Shown one piece after another: positions 54,464-64,000 of a stretch of 64,000 bases of DNA. The stretch is taken from positions 310,001 through 374,000 of the forward strand of contig CM077596.1 of NCBI GenBank assembly GCA_039654915.1, read 5' to 3'. The notes beneath the pieces were generated by a model. That model ran no database searches. It was not told where the DNA came from and saw only the letters and a program-made list of their open reading frames with translations. Both the position numbers and the translations under genes were made by a program. The number at the start of each line of letters is the position of its first letter. Position 1 is the stretch's first letter. This DNA comes from Aquilaria yunnanensis (lineage: Eukaryota > Streptophyta > Magnoliopsida > Malvales > Thymelaeaceae).

Positions 54464-54880
54464 TTTTGAGAAGAAATTGTCAGAGGGAACAAGAAAAGAA
54501 CTACCAAAAAAATTATTGACATTTACTTACCATGATCATTATGAAGATCACTAAAATGAACAACTTCTTCTTACAAATCATGATTCTCCAAAAATGGTTT
54601 TATTCTTTATCCATTTACTTTAAACATATTACCATTTTTAGGATTTTCAAAGTCAATGGCCTTACAAGGATAAACATGTTTCACAACAAAAAGGTCACTC
54701 CATCTAGAACTTAGTTCTCCAAAAAATATGTGAAGTCAAAAGTTATAAAGCAAAATCTTTTAACCAACCTCAATTGTTTTTCTTAAGATTGTTTTGTCAT
54801 AAAAAACTTTGGTTCTAGATTTATATATTTTTGAATTCTAATATACATTATTTCTCACCTCTTCAAGCTCATTTAGTTAC
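54464..54880 (-). other. Spacer between cassette and integrase
   Basis: About 400 bp, no gene I can support. A short plus-strand frame (54532-54714) has no recognisable motif. Confidence 0.5.
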
Positions 54881-55660
54881 AAGCTGTGCAATATACCAGC
54901 ATCATCAAACTTTGAATTGAAAGCTTTAATAACCCAGTATGCTTTATGTTCAAGTTTCACAGGTAAATGATAAGGTCCTCCATAAATCAACCTATAAGGA
55001 GACATACCTAATGATGTCTCAAACGTAGTACAATAAGCTTAAAATGCATCGATTAATTTTAAAGACCAAACATTTTGATTTGGGTTGACTGTTTTTCTAG
55101 GGATCTGTTTTATTTTCCTACTTGTCAGGTCTATTTGTCAACTTCTTTGTGGGTGATAAAGGGTGGCAACCTTGTGTGATACCATATTTCTTCAATAAAG
55201 ATTCAAATTGTATGTTACAAAAATGTATTCCCCTATCACTTATTATGGCCCGAGGAATTCCAAATCAACTTAAAATATTTTTCTTAAAAAAATTAAGTAT
55301 AGTTTTATGATCATTATTTCTATATAGAGCTGCCTCTACCCATTTTGAATCATAATTCACTACAACTAAAATGTACATGAATCCAAATAATTATGGAAAT
55401 GATCCCATGAAATTTATCCTCCAACAGTAAAAAATTCAATCAAAAGGATAGGAGTCAAAAACATCATATTTCTTTTTTAAATGGATTCTAATTGTTGATA
55501 ATTTTCACAAACTTTGCAGAATACATGTGCATTTTTTTAACAAGGAGGACCAGTGAAATCCAGACTACAAAATCTTTATAGTTGTTTTCTTGGATGAAAA
55601 ATGGCCATCCCCCCCTCTGGCTACCACTGAATGACAAAATTCAATGATATTTTTTCCTCA
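54880..55660 (-). pseudogene. Athila-like integrase remnant
   Basis: Readable in shifting frames: the zinc-site residues near 55500-55560, a WVEA-like core near 55320, then PRAIISDRGIHF around 55210-55260 and a C-terminal VDLWRTL... LKHKAYW-type stretch near 54900-55000. Many stops. Confidence 0.75.
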
Positions 55661-56250
55661 TCCTCGAGTATGCATTTTTGGAATATTTAATCATAGTAGT
55701 ATTTGAAAAGATAAAGGTCATCCCAATAAAAGTTTTTCACTTAATGTAGAAATTTCTTCTTATCTTCAGCATTCCATTGAGTTGGCATTTGTCCTATTAC
55801 CTAAAATTGATGATATTAGCAAACCAAGATATTGTAGTAATAGAGAATAAAAATTCATCGGAAAAAAATCATTTATAGGTGTAACCTCAATTGATGAATC
55901 CGTTGTCAGCCTTAACAAATGGTCAGTGACAACATTTTTGGTATTTTTCTTATCCTTGATCACAATGTTGAACTCTTAAGGTGATAAGATCATATCAATC
56001 TTGTTTTAACATCTTGCTTTGACATTAGGTACCTGACAAATATTACTGCCAATAGTTATTTCTCAGTTGTAGTGTAGTTCATTTGTACAATATTCAAAGT
56101 TCTACTTGCATAATAAATTACATATAGTATACCTTCCTTTTTCTGTCCTAGAACAACACCAACAACATAATCACTAGCATCACACATTACTTTAAAAGGT
56201 AAGGACCAATCTGGAGGGTTGCATGATTAGAAAGAATATTATAAGGCTAA
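55661..56250 (-). pseudogene. Athila-like RNase H remnant
   Basis: The 65-codon frame at 55766-55963 reads DKKNTKNVVTDHLLRL, the typical junction of RNase H with integrase in Athila elements, followed by PINDFFP. The upstream RNase H core is only faintly readable. Confidence 0.7.
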
Positions 56251-57200
56251 CTAACTTACCCAAAGGACTTTGGCATTCTTAAGTCTATTCAAATGAAGTA
56301 TCTTTTGCAAGGAAGTTGCATATGGTCTAGATATTTCATTGAACCTGTTAATTAATCTTCGCTAAAATCTTGCATGTCCAAAAAATGAGGAAATTTCCCT
56401 AACTATTTTGGGTGGATGTAACTTAGCAATGAGCTCCATCTTTACTTTATCAACTTTGATTCCTTTGTAAGATACAACATGGCCCAAATAATTTTAAAGG
56501 TGACCATATAATGACATTTTTCTCAATTTAATACCAAGCCTTTTTCTTCACACATTTTTAAAACCTTTTCCAAGTTTTCAAGACAATTATCAAAAGAATT
56601 TCCATATACGATAAAATCATCCATGAAAACTTGAAGATATTTTTCAATCAGGTTACTAAAAATACTCAGCATACATCTTTGAAATGCTGCTGGGGCATTG
56701 CATAATCCAAATGGCATGCGTCTAAATCCAAATATTCCAAAAGACATATGAATGTGGTCTTTCTTGGTTCTCAAAAGCTACTGGAATTCAGTAATAACAT
56801 GAGTAGCTATCAAGAAAGCAATAAAAAGGATATCCTGTTACTCTTTAAAAAATTTGATTAAAAAAAGGTAATGAAAATTGATATTTTTTTGTGGCAAGAT
56901 TCAATTTCCTATAGTCAATGCACATCCTCCAACTGAATAAGGTTCAAGTTGGTAAAAAGTCACTTTTTCATTTATCACCACTGTAATGCTAGACTTCTTT
57001 GGAACAATTTGGGTTGGACTGACTCATTTGCTATTAGAGATATGATAAATAGTTCCAATATCAAGTAATTTAAGAACTTCAAATCTTACAACCTCTTTCA
57101 TATGTGGATTGAATGGTCTTTGAGGTTGCTAACAAGATTTAACATTATCTTTCAAGTTTATTCTATATGCACAAATTAAAGGATTAATGTCATTTATATC
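56251..57200 (-). pseudogene. Athila-like reverse transcriptase remnant
   Basis: The clearest stretch, 56523-56774, reads FRRMPFGLCNAPAAFQRCML and then VFMDDFIVYGNSFDNCLENL, the RT core with catalytic FMDD. Flanking parts are interrupted. Confidence 0.9.
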
Positions 57201-57260
57201 CTCTAACGTCCATCCAATTGCACTTTTATGCCTATTAGGTATTTCAATCAGCTTATCTTT

Positions 57261-57908
57261 TTACTCCAATGTGAGAGTAGATGAAATTACCACCAGATAA
57301 GAAGAATTTTCTCCAGGGAATGCACATTTCAATTCTTTGGGTAAGACCTTCAACTCCAGTATGAGTATTTTATCTTGCTCTTCAACTTTGGGTTGTCCTA
57401 ACTCCTTGAGCTTTGGTTTCCAACATGTGTTTTCTTTTATATATGAAGAATCAAGCAATGCACATATGTTAGATGTATCCTGATCCATTTGCATACTCGA
57501 TTTAAATGAATTAACTAGACAATTTTCTAGAGGATTAAAAATACTCCCTTCTTGAATATAGTTTTCTACAGTAGCGTTTATGATACAAACTTCTTCACTT
57601 TCACCTTTTTCCATGTAGATGTTTAAGTAAGTTAAAACATTTAGCTCTAATATCATATTTCTAAATGATAATTTCATTATTCCATTCCTACAATTAATCA
57701 AAGTGTTATAGGTTACTGAAAATGGACATTCTAGAATAACAGGTATTGAATTCCTAATTTCCACTGACGGTGTGTCCAAAACAATAAAATTCACAAGATA
57801 TATGAATTTATCAACTTGGACTAACATATCTTCAACAACTCTTCTGGGCACTTTTATTGATCTATTGACAAGTAAAAGAGTTACCTTGGTTGATTTTAAC
57901 TCACCCAA
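57261..57908 (-). pseudogene. Athila-like protease region remnant
   Basis: A 215-codon open stretch with LKSTKVTLLLVNRSIKVPRR, VDKFIYLVNFIVLD and PVILECPFSVTYNTLI. These correspond to the retropepsin region and its C-terminal GRPFL-like motif of Athila Gag-Pol. The active-site Asp segment upstream is not clearly readable. Confidence 0.8.
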
Positions 57909-59640
57909 ATTTAGTTTTTGGTAAATTAATTATGAAAGTTAGTTTACACTAGCCCTAAGGTCAAGTAATGCTTGCTTAATTTTATGTTCTTCAATGAAAT
58001 ATTAAATTATTGGACAACCAAGATCTTTGTATTTCAAAGCAATATTATTTTTAATAACAGAACTTGCCTACTTGGCGAAGAAGACTTTCTTTTTCACATT
58101 TAATTTTCTTTTAACAGTGCACAAATCCTTCAAAATTTTGGCATAAAAAGGTACTTGTTTAATTGCATCCAACAAGAGGATATTGATCTTTACCTGCTTG
58201 AAAATATTAAGAATTTGAGAATTATAATTCACTTTTTTAGGGCAAGTTAATGTTTGAGGAAATGAAAGTGCAGGTGGAGATTCAACTTGTTCTACACTTG
58301 ATATAGGTTCAACCACTTCTTTACGACTCACCATCTCCTTCACAAGGATTAGGAATAGATTTTTAAATAACCTTACAACTGTGGAGTGTAATGATTGATT
58401 TCACTTAATTCATAATTTGACCTTTGGGATTCGGTTGTGTTTGAGAAGAAAATTACCATTTCTCCCAAATGTTGAGTGCAAATGCAAATTTTGAAAAAAG
58501 TAACTTTCAAATCAATCATGGTTTGACTTGTTTGAGTATTAATGGACTCTTGCTTCTCAATGAATAAATACAATTTATTTTCAAGATTTTTCCTAAAAGG
58601 AAGAACATATCGTGCATACTATTGAGATTGCTGAAAATTCTGTTGGGTGTGCGAAGGTATTTGTGGCGGTTGAGCATGATTATCATTTCTCCACCTAAAA
58701 TTTGGATAATTCCTTCAACCAGGATTGTAAGGTTTTTAGTATGGATTTTGGGTTGGTCTCTTAAAGTTGTTTAAAGTATTAACTTGTTCATGAAGACATT
58801 CTTTAAAAGAAGGCAATGTTAGACAATTACTAGTGGAATGGTCATTGGTCTCACAAATGTGGCAAACAACTTTTTCAAAAATTTTAATTGGCCAGTTTTT
58901 TTCATTTCTAATGCCTTAACCTTTTTTGCTAGAGATGCATATTTTGCTTGAATGTCATTATTTTTTTAAAGATAATTTATGCCTCCATTAGATGCAAAGG
59001 TTTGAGTCTTACCTGGGTACCAGCAATGTCCCAATTCTATGCATTCTCAGCTAGTAGGTCTTGGTAATTCATTACCTTGTAAGGATTCTTATCTTCAAAT
59101 GTTCCATTGCATATTAATTCCACCGTTTGTTTTTCCCTAAGTGTTAGGCCTTCATAAAAATGTGAAATTATTCTCCATGTCTCAAAACCATGGTGTGGGG
59201 AAAGTATTAAGTAAATCTTTATATCTATCCCAACATTGGTAAAAAGTTTCTTTTAATTTTTGTATGAAAGTGGTGATTTGCCTTTTGAAAGAATTTATTT
59301 TTTGGGGAGGAAATTTTTTTTTTCAAAAATTATTGTTGCAATTTATCCCATGAATTAATGGAGCTTGACCTAAGATTTTGTAACCATATTTTAGCTTTAT
59401 CTTTTAAAGAAAAAAGGAAAAAGCTTAAACCTGATGGTGTTCATGCTACAGTTTAGATTATTATATGTGTGACAAACTTCCTCAAATTCCCTCCAATGCA
59501 AGAATAGATCTTCAGAATTAAAGCCATGAAAAGTTGATAAAAGTTGAATAATACTTAGCTTGAAGTTGAAGTGAGATGCATCAGGAGGAAAGACTAGACA
59601 TGATAGTGCGCTATTTCTTATGAGGTTCATTTGTTTTCTA
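57909..59640 (-). pseudogene. Athila-like gag remnant
   Basis: The 77-codon frame 59397-59630 reads FKLSIIQLLSTFHGFNSEDL and HWREFEEVCHTYNN, the Athila Gag core. Near 58840-58900 the minus strand has a C-X2-C-X4-H-type knuckle (CHICETNDH region). Further fragments at 58068-58343 and 58373-58573. Broken by many stops. Confidence 0.75.
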
Positions 59641-60025
59641 AGGTCCTAGGTCAATCTTGGTCATTATATAGAGAATGGTTATCTTCTTGATTAATAACGT
59701 GCTCAGTCATATTTGAAGAAGATGAAGATTTTCTTACAAATCTACCACTTAATGTACATAACTAAGCTTTCATGCAAATATAAAATAATAAAAAGAAAAA
59801 TTAATGTCAATAACAAGAAACGTAGGAGGCTTAGCCATTCATATGATGGACAAAAGAGGTAGGAGGCTTAGCCATTCATATGATGGACAGAAGAGGTAGG
59901 AGACTGTCACCAATGGTGCAAATAAGAGATAGGAGGTTTAACCTTCCATATGATTAGCAATAAAAATAAAAAAAAATAAAGTGAGGCAAAATAAAAAGAA
60001 AATAAACTTGTACTCTAATTTTACT
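59641..60025 (-). other. Leader of the Athila-like element with about 36-bp repeats
   Basis: 59822-59960 holds three imperfect units containing GTAGGAGGCTTAGCCATTCA and ATGATGGACA. No gene. Confidence 0.6.
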
Positions 60026-60043
60026 TTTTCAGCAATGGTGCAA
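60026..60043 (-). other. Decayed primer-binding site, tRNA-Asp type
   Basis: The plus strand TTTTCAGCAATGGTGCAA matches 11 of 18 bases of the tRNA-Asp 3' end as I remember it. Six of the seven differences are C to T or G to A, the usual decay of methylated DNA. It lies about 40 nt from the LTR edge that the target duplication implies, which is wider than usual. Confidence 0.5.
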
Positions 60044-60091
60044 AAAAATTGTTAAATTTTAGCAGTTTGTAACCCAAGTGTAGACTGTCAC

Positions 60092-60298
60092 CATCAAGTT
60101 AAATGCCACGGTATACCGCAGGTAAGCGGTATACTAGTTATGCGGTATAAATTTTTTTATATTTTATTATTTTATCGTGTAGTATACCATGGTATTTCAC
60201 ATGCTGCTCATTTTTTGTATACATTTTTTTAGAAAACTACGGTACATCACAAATACCGCGATGTACGTACTGTAGTATTTTATTTTTCACAGATGCGT

Positions 60299-60335
<37 letters not shown>

Positions 60336-60847
60336 CATTTTAAATCAAAATGTCATAAATATATAAAAAAATTAAAATATAATTAATATACATACCATAA
60401 AATAAATATTTACTTTTATTCTTTTAGTTACTTTTCTTAATTAACATAAAAATTTAATGGTTACTTTGAGCCAACTAGGAACATAATGTGGTATTAGAAA
60501 ATATATTGTTATTATTGAAGTATTATTTTTTTCTCTTATATCAATAAATTAGTTTCTTTCTTAGCATTATTTATTTTACTCTATATATATAACAATTCTT
60601 TATGTTTTTTGTATTAAAAAATATCTTCTATCATATATATTTTATTTATATTTGATAAATTATGATGAGAAAAATTAGAATACATATAAAATGTGAAAAA
60701 ATTATTAAATTTATGTCATCTTTAAATAATATTCTAACATTTATTTTCTTACGAAAACAATGACGATATACGACGTGATATACTATGCAGTATACATTAA
60801 AAATTTGAAGTGTGGTATACCTAGCGGTAACAGTATTTAGCACCTTG
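60092..60847. mobile_element. hAT-like non-autonomous element in the Athila-like 5' LTR
   Basis: A 756-bp insert without a gene. Ends CATCAAGTTAAATGCC and, inverted, CAAGGTGCTAAATACTG, both followed by GGTATACC motifs. Flanks ACTGTCAC (60084-60091) and GTTATCAC (60848-60855) differ only by transitions and fit an 8-bp duplication. Inside are many GGTATAC-like words and a TA run at 60302-60330. Confidence 0.6.
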
Positions 60848-62474
60848 GTTATCACTAGTAAAATCTTAGGAATCTGGGTGTTGAACTACAGAGAAGTGAA
60901 TTAAAAAATACACACTACAAAAGTAAAGAAAGATTTGACAAAAGGTGTGAACAATTTTGTTTAAAAATTCAATTTCAAGAAAATAACTAAGCTTAAGAGG
61001 ATCCACTTTTAGTATATTAATTATGGTTAATTTTAGCTCATCTTGTCACTCAATTAGGATCTACACATAAAGCAGGCACAAATCGGGAAATTTAATAATC
61101 AAATTCCAGAAACTTTAGGCATGAAATTAGAATTAGCCTTCATTGATCTTTTAATGCCAACACTTGTAAATGAGTTTAAGTATCTATTATGCAAACCTTT
61201 ATCTACAATAACTCAAGATTCTAACATATCTAGTAGAGCCATACTATATAGAAGGAATCAAATAACTTTTACACCAATGGTTGACTATGATGAATTAGGA
61301 CTACTACTTAACAAGGAGTGTAGCTAAATCAATTAAAAAAGTTAATACTAATAACATTTGGATCCATTCAAATTAGTCATAACCTTTCTATCAAAAGTTT
61401 CACCCTTTCACCTTAGAAAAAGAAAGATTAGTTAGTCATGATAAGAGTAAACAATATATATAAAAATGAAATAAACATATATTAAAAGATCAAAGGAAGA
61501 AAAAAAAAGAAAGCACATTGAACAGAGCTTCGAAATTGAAAACGATGAATAAAATGAAAGAATAAATGCTAGATTTGATACAAAAATTCTAAAATTGTCT
61601 AGGAATAAGTTTAATTTCATCGTCCCTAAGTTGCCTATTTATAGAGCCTTAGGGTAGGAAAAATAGTAAATGGTTGTTAGAATAGTAAAGGTAGGTGAAT
61701 ACAAATTAACAAAGGCTGCGCAAAACTTTTTTTATTTTTTCAACCACTGTACACATCGATTTGTCTCTTCTTCAAAGCATGAGATTTGTAAATCTCTTTT
61801 TTAGCTTTGAAATGATAGCTTGATTATTCAAAACTGATGTCTATAACCCAAGTTATGATTTTTCTATCAAAATTATTCTTCAGTGCATGGCAAAACAGAT
61901 AGTCTCATTTATAATTAGATTTCAGCAATGAAAATGATCAAACTATTTCTCAGCATGTGAAGTAGAGTTTAAGATCTATGTGTTGGATTTCAAATGAATT
62001 TGGAATCAATCAATTTCAACACCTAGAACTCCAGATATGATTTTTCTCGTGAAGGGTCGCTAAGTGCGCAAATCTTGGAACTGATTCTATTTGTGATCCA
62101 AAATTGACACCATCTATCTCTCAATTAGGCTAGACCATGAACATAAAATTATAGACATTTTAGGCCCTTATCATTGGTCCAATAATTGGGACATATCATG
62201 ATTTTATCCACCTACACAAAAAATAGTTATTTAGCATATTTTAGTAGCCCGCATACAAATAGTAAATATGCATATGAACAGCAGCCGCCATATGAATAGT
62301 GAAACTCGGTGAATAGTAATCTCGTGTGTGAACTGTAAATATGCGTATGAACAATAAATATGCATGAATAGTAATCTAGTGAAATAATTGCTCATGTTAG
62401 AGAAATTAATCATATTCAAAGTATATAATGATGATTTAAACCTTTAATAACTATATACTTATGATTATTTATCA
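60848..62474 (-). repeat. 5' LTR of the Athila-like element
   Basis: Matches 50224-51840 after removal of the hAT-like insert (1625 against 1617 bp). It ends in TGATAAATAATC on the minus strand and is followed by TTAGG. Confidence 0.85.
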
Positions 62475-63195
62475 TTAGGACAATCTACCTTTAAATATTC
62501 ATTTTTCCTACAAAAGAGACAATAATTTTTTTGGATGGATGTATTCTTTTTATGAAGGACAATCTAGCTAACCCTTCTTGGCATTTTTTTTCTTGACATG
62601 AGTAAGCAAATATACCTTTTCGCTTTCTTATGCTTTAACCTCTCTTCCTCTTAAAAACACATGGTCAAAAGTTCATTTGTTGACTATTTTTCCTTATGTG
62701 TGTTGTAGAAAATTTTGAAGGGCTCAAACTTACCAAGAATAGAGTTCAAGATAAAATGCACAAAAAACAGAAATCTAAATCTCTAGGGACTTTAATTGGG
62801 CTAGAATGTCCTTTATTTCCATAATGTACTCATGCAAACCTTTAGAACCATCAAAGATTTTGCTTGAAGGCCTTTTTATTAATTAGGGTGCTAGCCAATG
62901 CCCTATCCAAATAAACAAATTGTTTCTCAATGACTTTAATATAATCCTTAACATGTGGGTTTTATAGAATGGTGCCCCTATTGCTCTTATGTGGCACTTT
63001 ATGAGCATTAAGCTTGAGTGAATAGATCGCTCCCTTTGATCAACTTGGGTCTTCTCTTGTTGCATACTTGATTTTATAGGAGCAATTGGTACATCTATGC
63101 AAAATGTCAAATCCAAGTCTATGCATCCTAAAGTAAAAGGGATATTCTCTTCCAGTTAGAAAAGTTGTCACTGCAAAATACTAGAATGCGTAACA
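62475..63195 (-). pseudogene. Copia gag remnant
   Basis: From the N-terminus: DNFSNWK, then LGCIDLDLTFCIDVPIAP, KDYIKVIEKQFVYLDRALAS, FILNSILGKFEPFKI and a knuckle CLFCRKNEYLKVDC in which the His is Tyr. This is the usual Gag plan of a widespread plant copia family. Stops and shifts interrupt it. Confidence 0.85.
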
Positions 63196-64000
63196 TATCA
63201 TAAGTAGTAAGAATAGTTGTATTAGAAATTTACTTTAGTGCTATAAAAGACATATAATCTATATAATAGTAAAATAAAATCTTCTTATAGATAGAGGTCC
63301 AACCGCATAGAAATTACTATTCTTTATTTAATAATACTAATAACCAAACATTAAGAACAAAATTACTCCATACATGTGGGCATAGAAAAATCTGCCCCTA
63401 ACATTCAATCCACCATCTCATTCCAATTAATACATAAATCAAACAACCTCCCTATGAGGCATGGTCATTGTTTCTATGCATTAATTGCAATTTAATGTCA
63501 TATCTTTATGAGGTTCTATAATTTTTTTTCCTTAAGATTTAACATGTTGTGGCTACTTTTAAACCATATATACCGAATGAACATGGATAACATTAAAACC
63601 ATTATTTAGATTAATACCTGATATAAAAAAATATTAACATAATTTGTTTGATCTGATACTTAATATATCTTTAAACATCCGAACAATATCTTAAAACATG
63701 TATCACACAAATAGATCAAGCCAACAACATGAACATTCAATCAAGCACATGCATAATGAAACTCTTTGGAACATGCTCATACTCTCGGCTTCATGTGCAT
63801 AATCATTAAAAAAAAATACAACTTGCTTTCAGATTAATCCCAAAAATTCACACCAAATTCTCGGTTATGAAGCATATTCTAAATGGAAACATAATAGGAA
63901 ACAGAATAGGCACAAAATTGCATCAAACATGCCACTGATTACTTCACGTGAACAAGAAATGCTTTTCATTGAATTGAAGACTTAGGTTTTCCTCCACATG
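63196..64000 (-). other. Copia leader and possible 5' LTR start
   Basis: No gene. A GATCTGATACTTA at 63649-63661 could be a decayed tRNA-Met primer site (complement core GTATCAGA). If so, 5' LTR sequence fills the rest. Not verifiable without the other LTR. Confidence 0.35.

Larger units (their letters stand above)
50224..62474 (-). mobile_element. Athila-like Ty3/gypsy element, decayed, with LOG/small-protein cassette remnants
   Basis: LTRs at 50224-51840 and 60848-62474. A polypurine tract adjoins the 3' LTR and a tRNA-Asp-like primer site the 5' side. Gag, protease, RT, RNase H and integrase remnants are in gypsy order. Integrase wording such as AQLVTK and YWAI-type residues and RT FMDD fit Athila. 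Target duplications are TTTGG and TTAGG. Between integrase and 3' LTR it carries decayed LOG and Cys4-protein genes. Confidence 0.85.
45381..64000 (-). mobile_element. Decayed Ty1/copia element, host of the other insertions
   Basis: Minus-strand fragments in copia order: gag (62475-63195), GAG-pre-integrase region (49951-50218), integrase (47409-48014 and remnants to 46570), reverse transcriptase (about 45900-46560) and RNase H (45381-45660). Copia order, with integrase before RT, is clear. It is split by five insertions. The end beyond RNase H is left of the window, past element 2. A tRNA-Met-like primer site (GTATCAGA core) is possible at 63650-63661, so the 5' LTR may begin near there; this is weak. 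Confidence 0.85.

Noticed and set aside
51841..54880. Envelope-like gene in the Athila-like element
   Set aside because: Athila elements may carry an env-like gene here, but I see no signal peptide or membrane-spanning frame. The space holds the LOG/Cys4 remnants.
54532..55310. Plus-strand ORFs in the Athila-like integrase region
   Set aside because: The opposite strand reads as integrase remnants; these frames are shadows.

Overview
The window looks like plant nuclear DNA, probably from a eudicot with a repeat-rich genome; I do not assign a species. I found no host gene, tRNA or rRNA gene. Nearly every base can be assigned to nested LTR retrotransposons, all coding on the minus strand, so each element reads from right to left.

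Layout. (1) The oldest layer is a decayed Ty1/copia element running from about 45.4 kb to beyond 63 kb. Its gag, GAG-pre-integrase, integrase, reverse transcriptase and RNase H remnants are split by later insertions. (2) Into it went a decayed Athila-like Ty3/gypsy element (50224-62474), a 1.93-kb insertion with a perfect 5-bp target duplication (48020-49950), a small hAT-like element (47001-47408) and, in the RNase H region, a large Tat/Ogre-like Ty3/gypsy element (element 2). Element 2 has its 5' LTR at 41550-45380 and runs off the left edge of the window. A second hAT-like element (60092-60847) sits in the Athila-like 5' LTR. (3) A very young Tat/Ogre-like element (element 1, 425-26641, 26.2 kb) is inserted in the tandem-repeat array of element 2. 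It is flanked by GATAG duplications, and its two 3735-bp LTRs are nearly identical.

Element 1, in its own 5'-3' order: 5' LTR, tRNA-Arg primer site, ORF1, Gag-protease (with G-patch), a predicted 199-nt intron that fuses Gag-Pro in frame with Pol, Pol (RT, RNase H, second RNase H, integrase), then about 9 kb of cargo before the polypurine tract and 3' LTR. The cargo is the exceptional part. It has four tandem genes for a small basic Cys4-motif protein resembling plant-virus nucleic-acid-binding proteins, an intronless and apparently intact LOG-type cytokinin-activating enzyme gene, and about 35 copies of an 86-bp unit that folds into two hairpins.

Element 2 has the same plan with three small-protein genes, a LOG broken by one stop codon, a different hairpin array, no ORF1, and stops in gag and pol. 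The unrelated Athila-like element carries a decayed LOG plus a single small-protein gene at the same place, between integrase and 3' LTR. The cassette is therefore old and shared across retrotransposon lineages. If expressed, LOG would release active cytokinin from its nucleotide precursor, and the small proteins might bind nucleic acid or act on silencing. That functional reading is inference.
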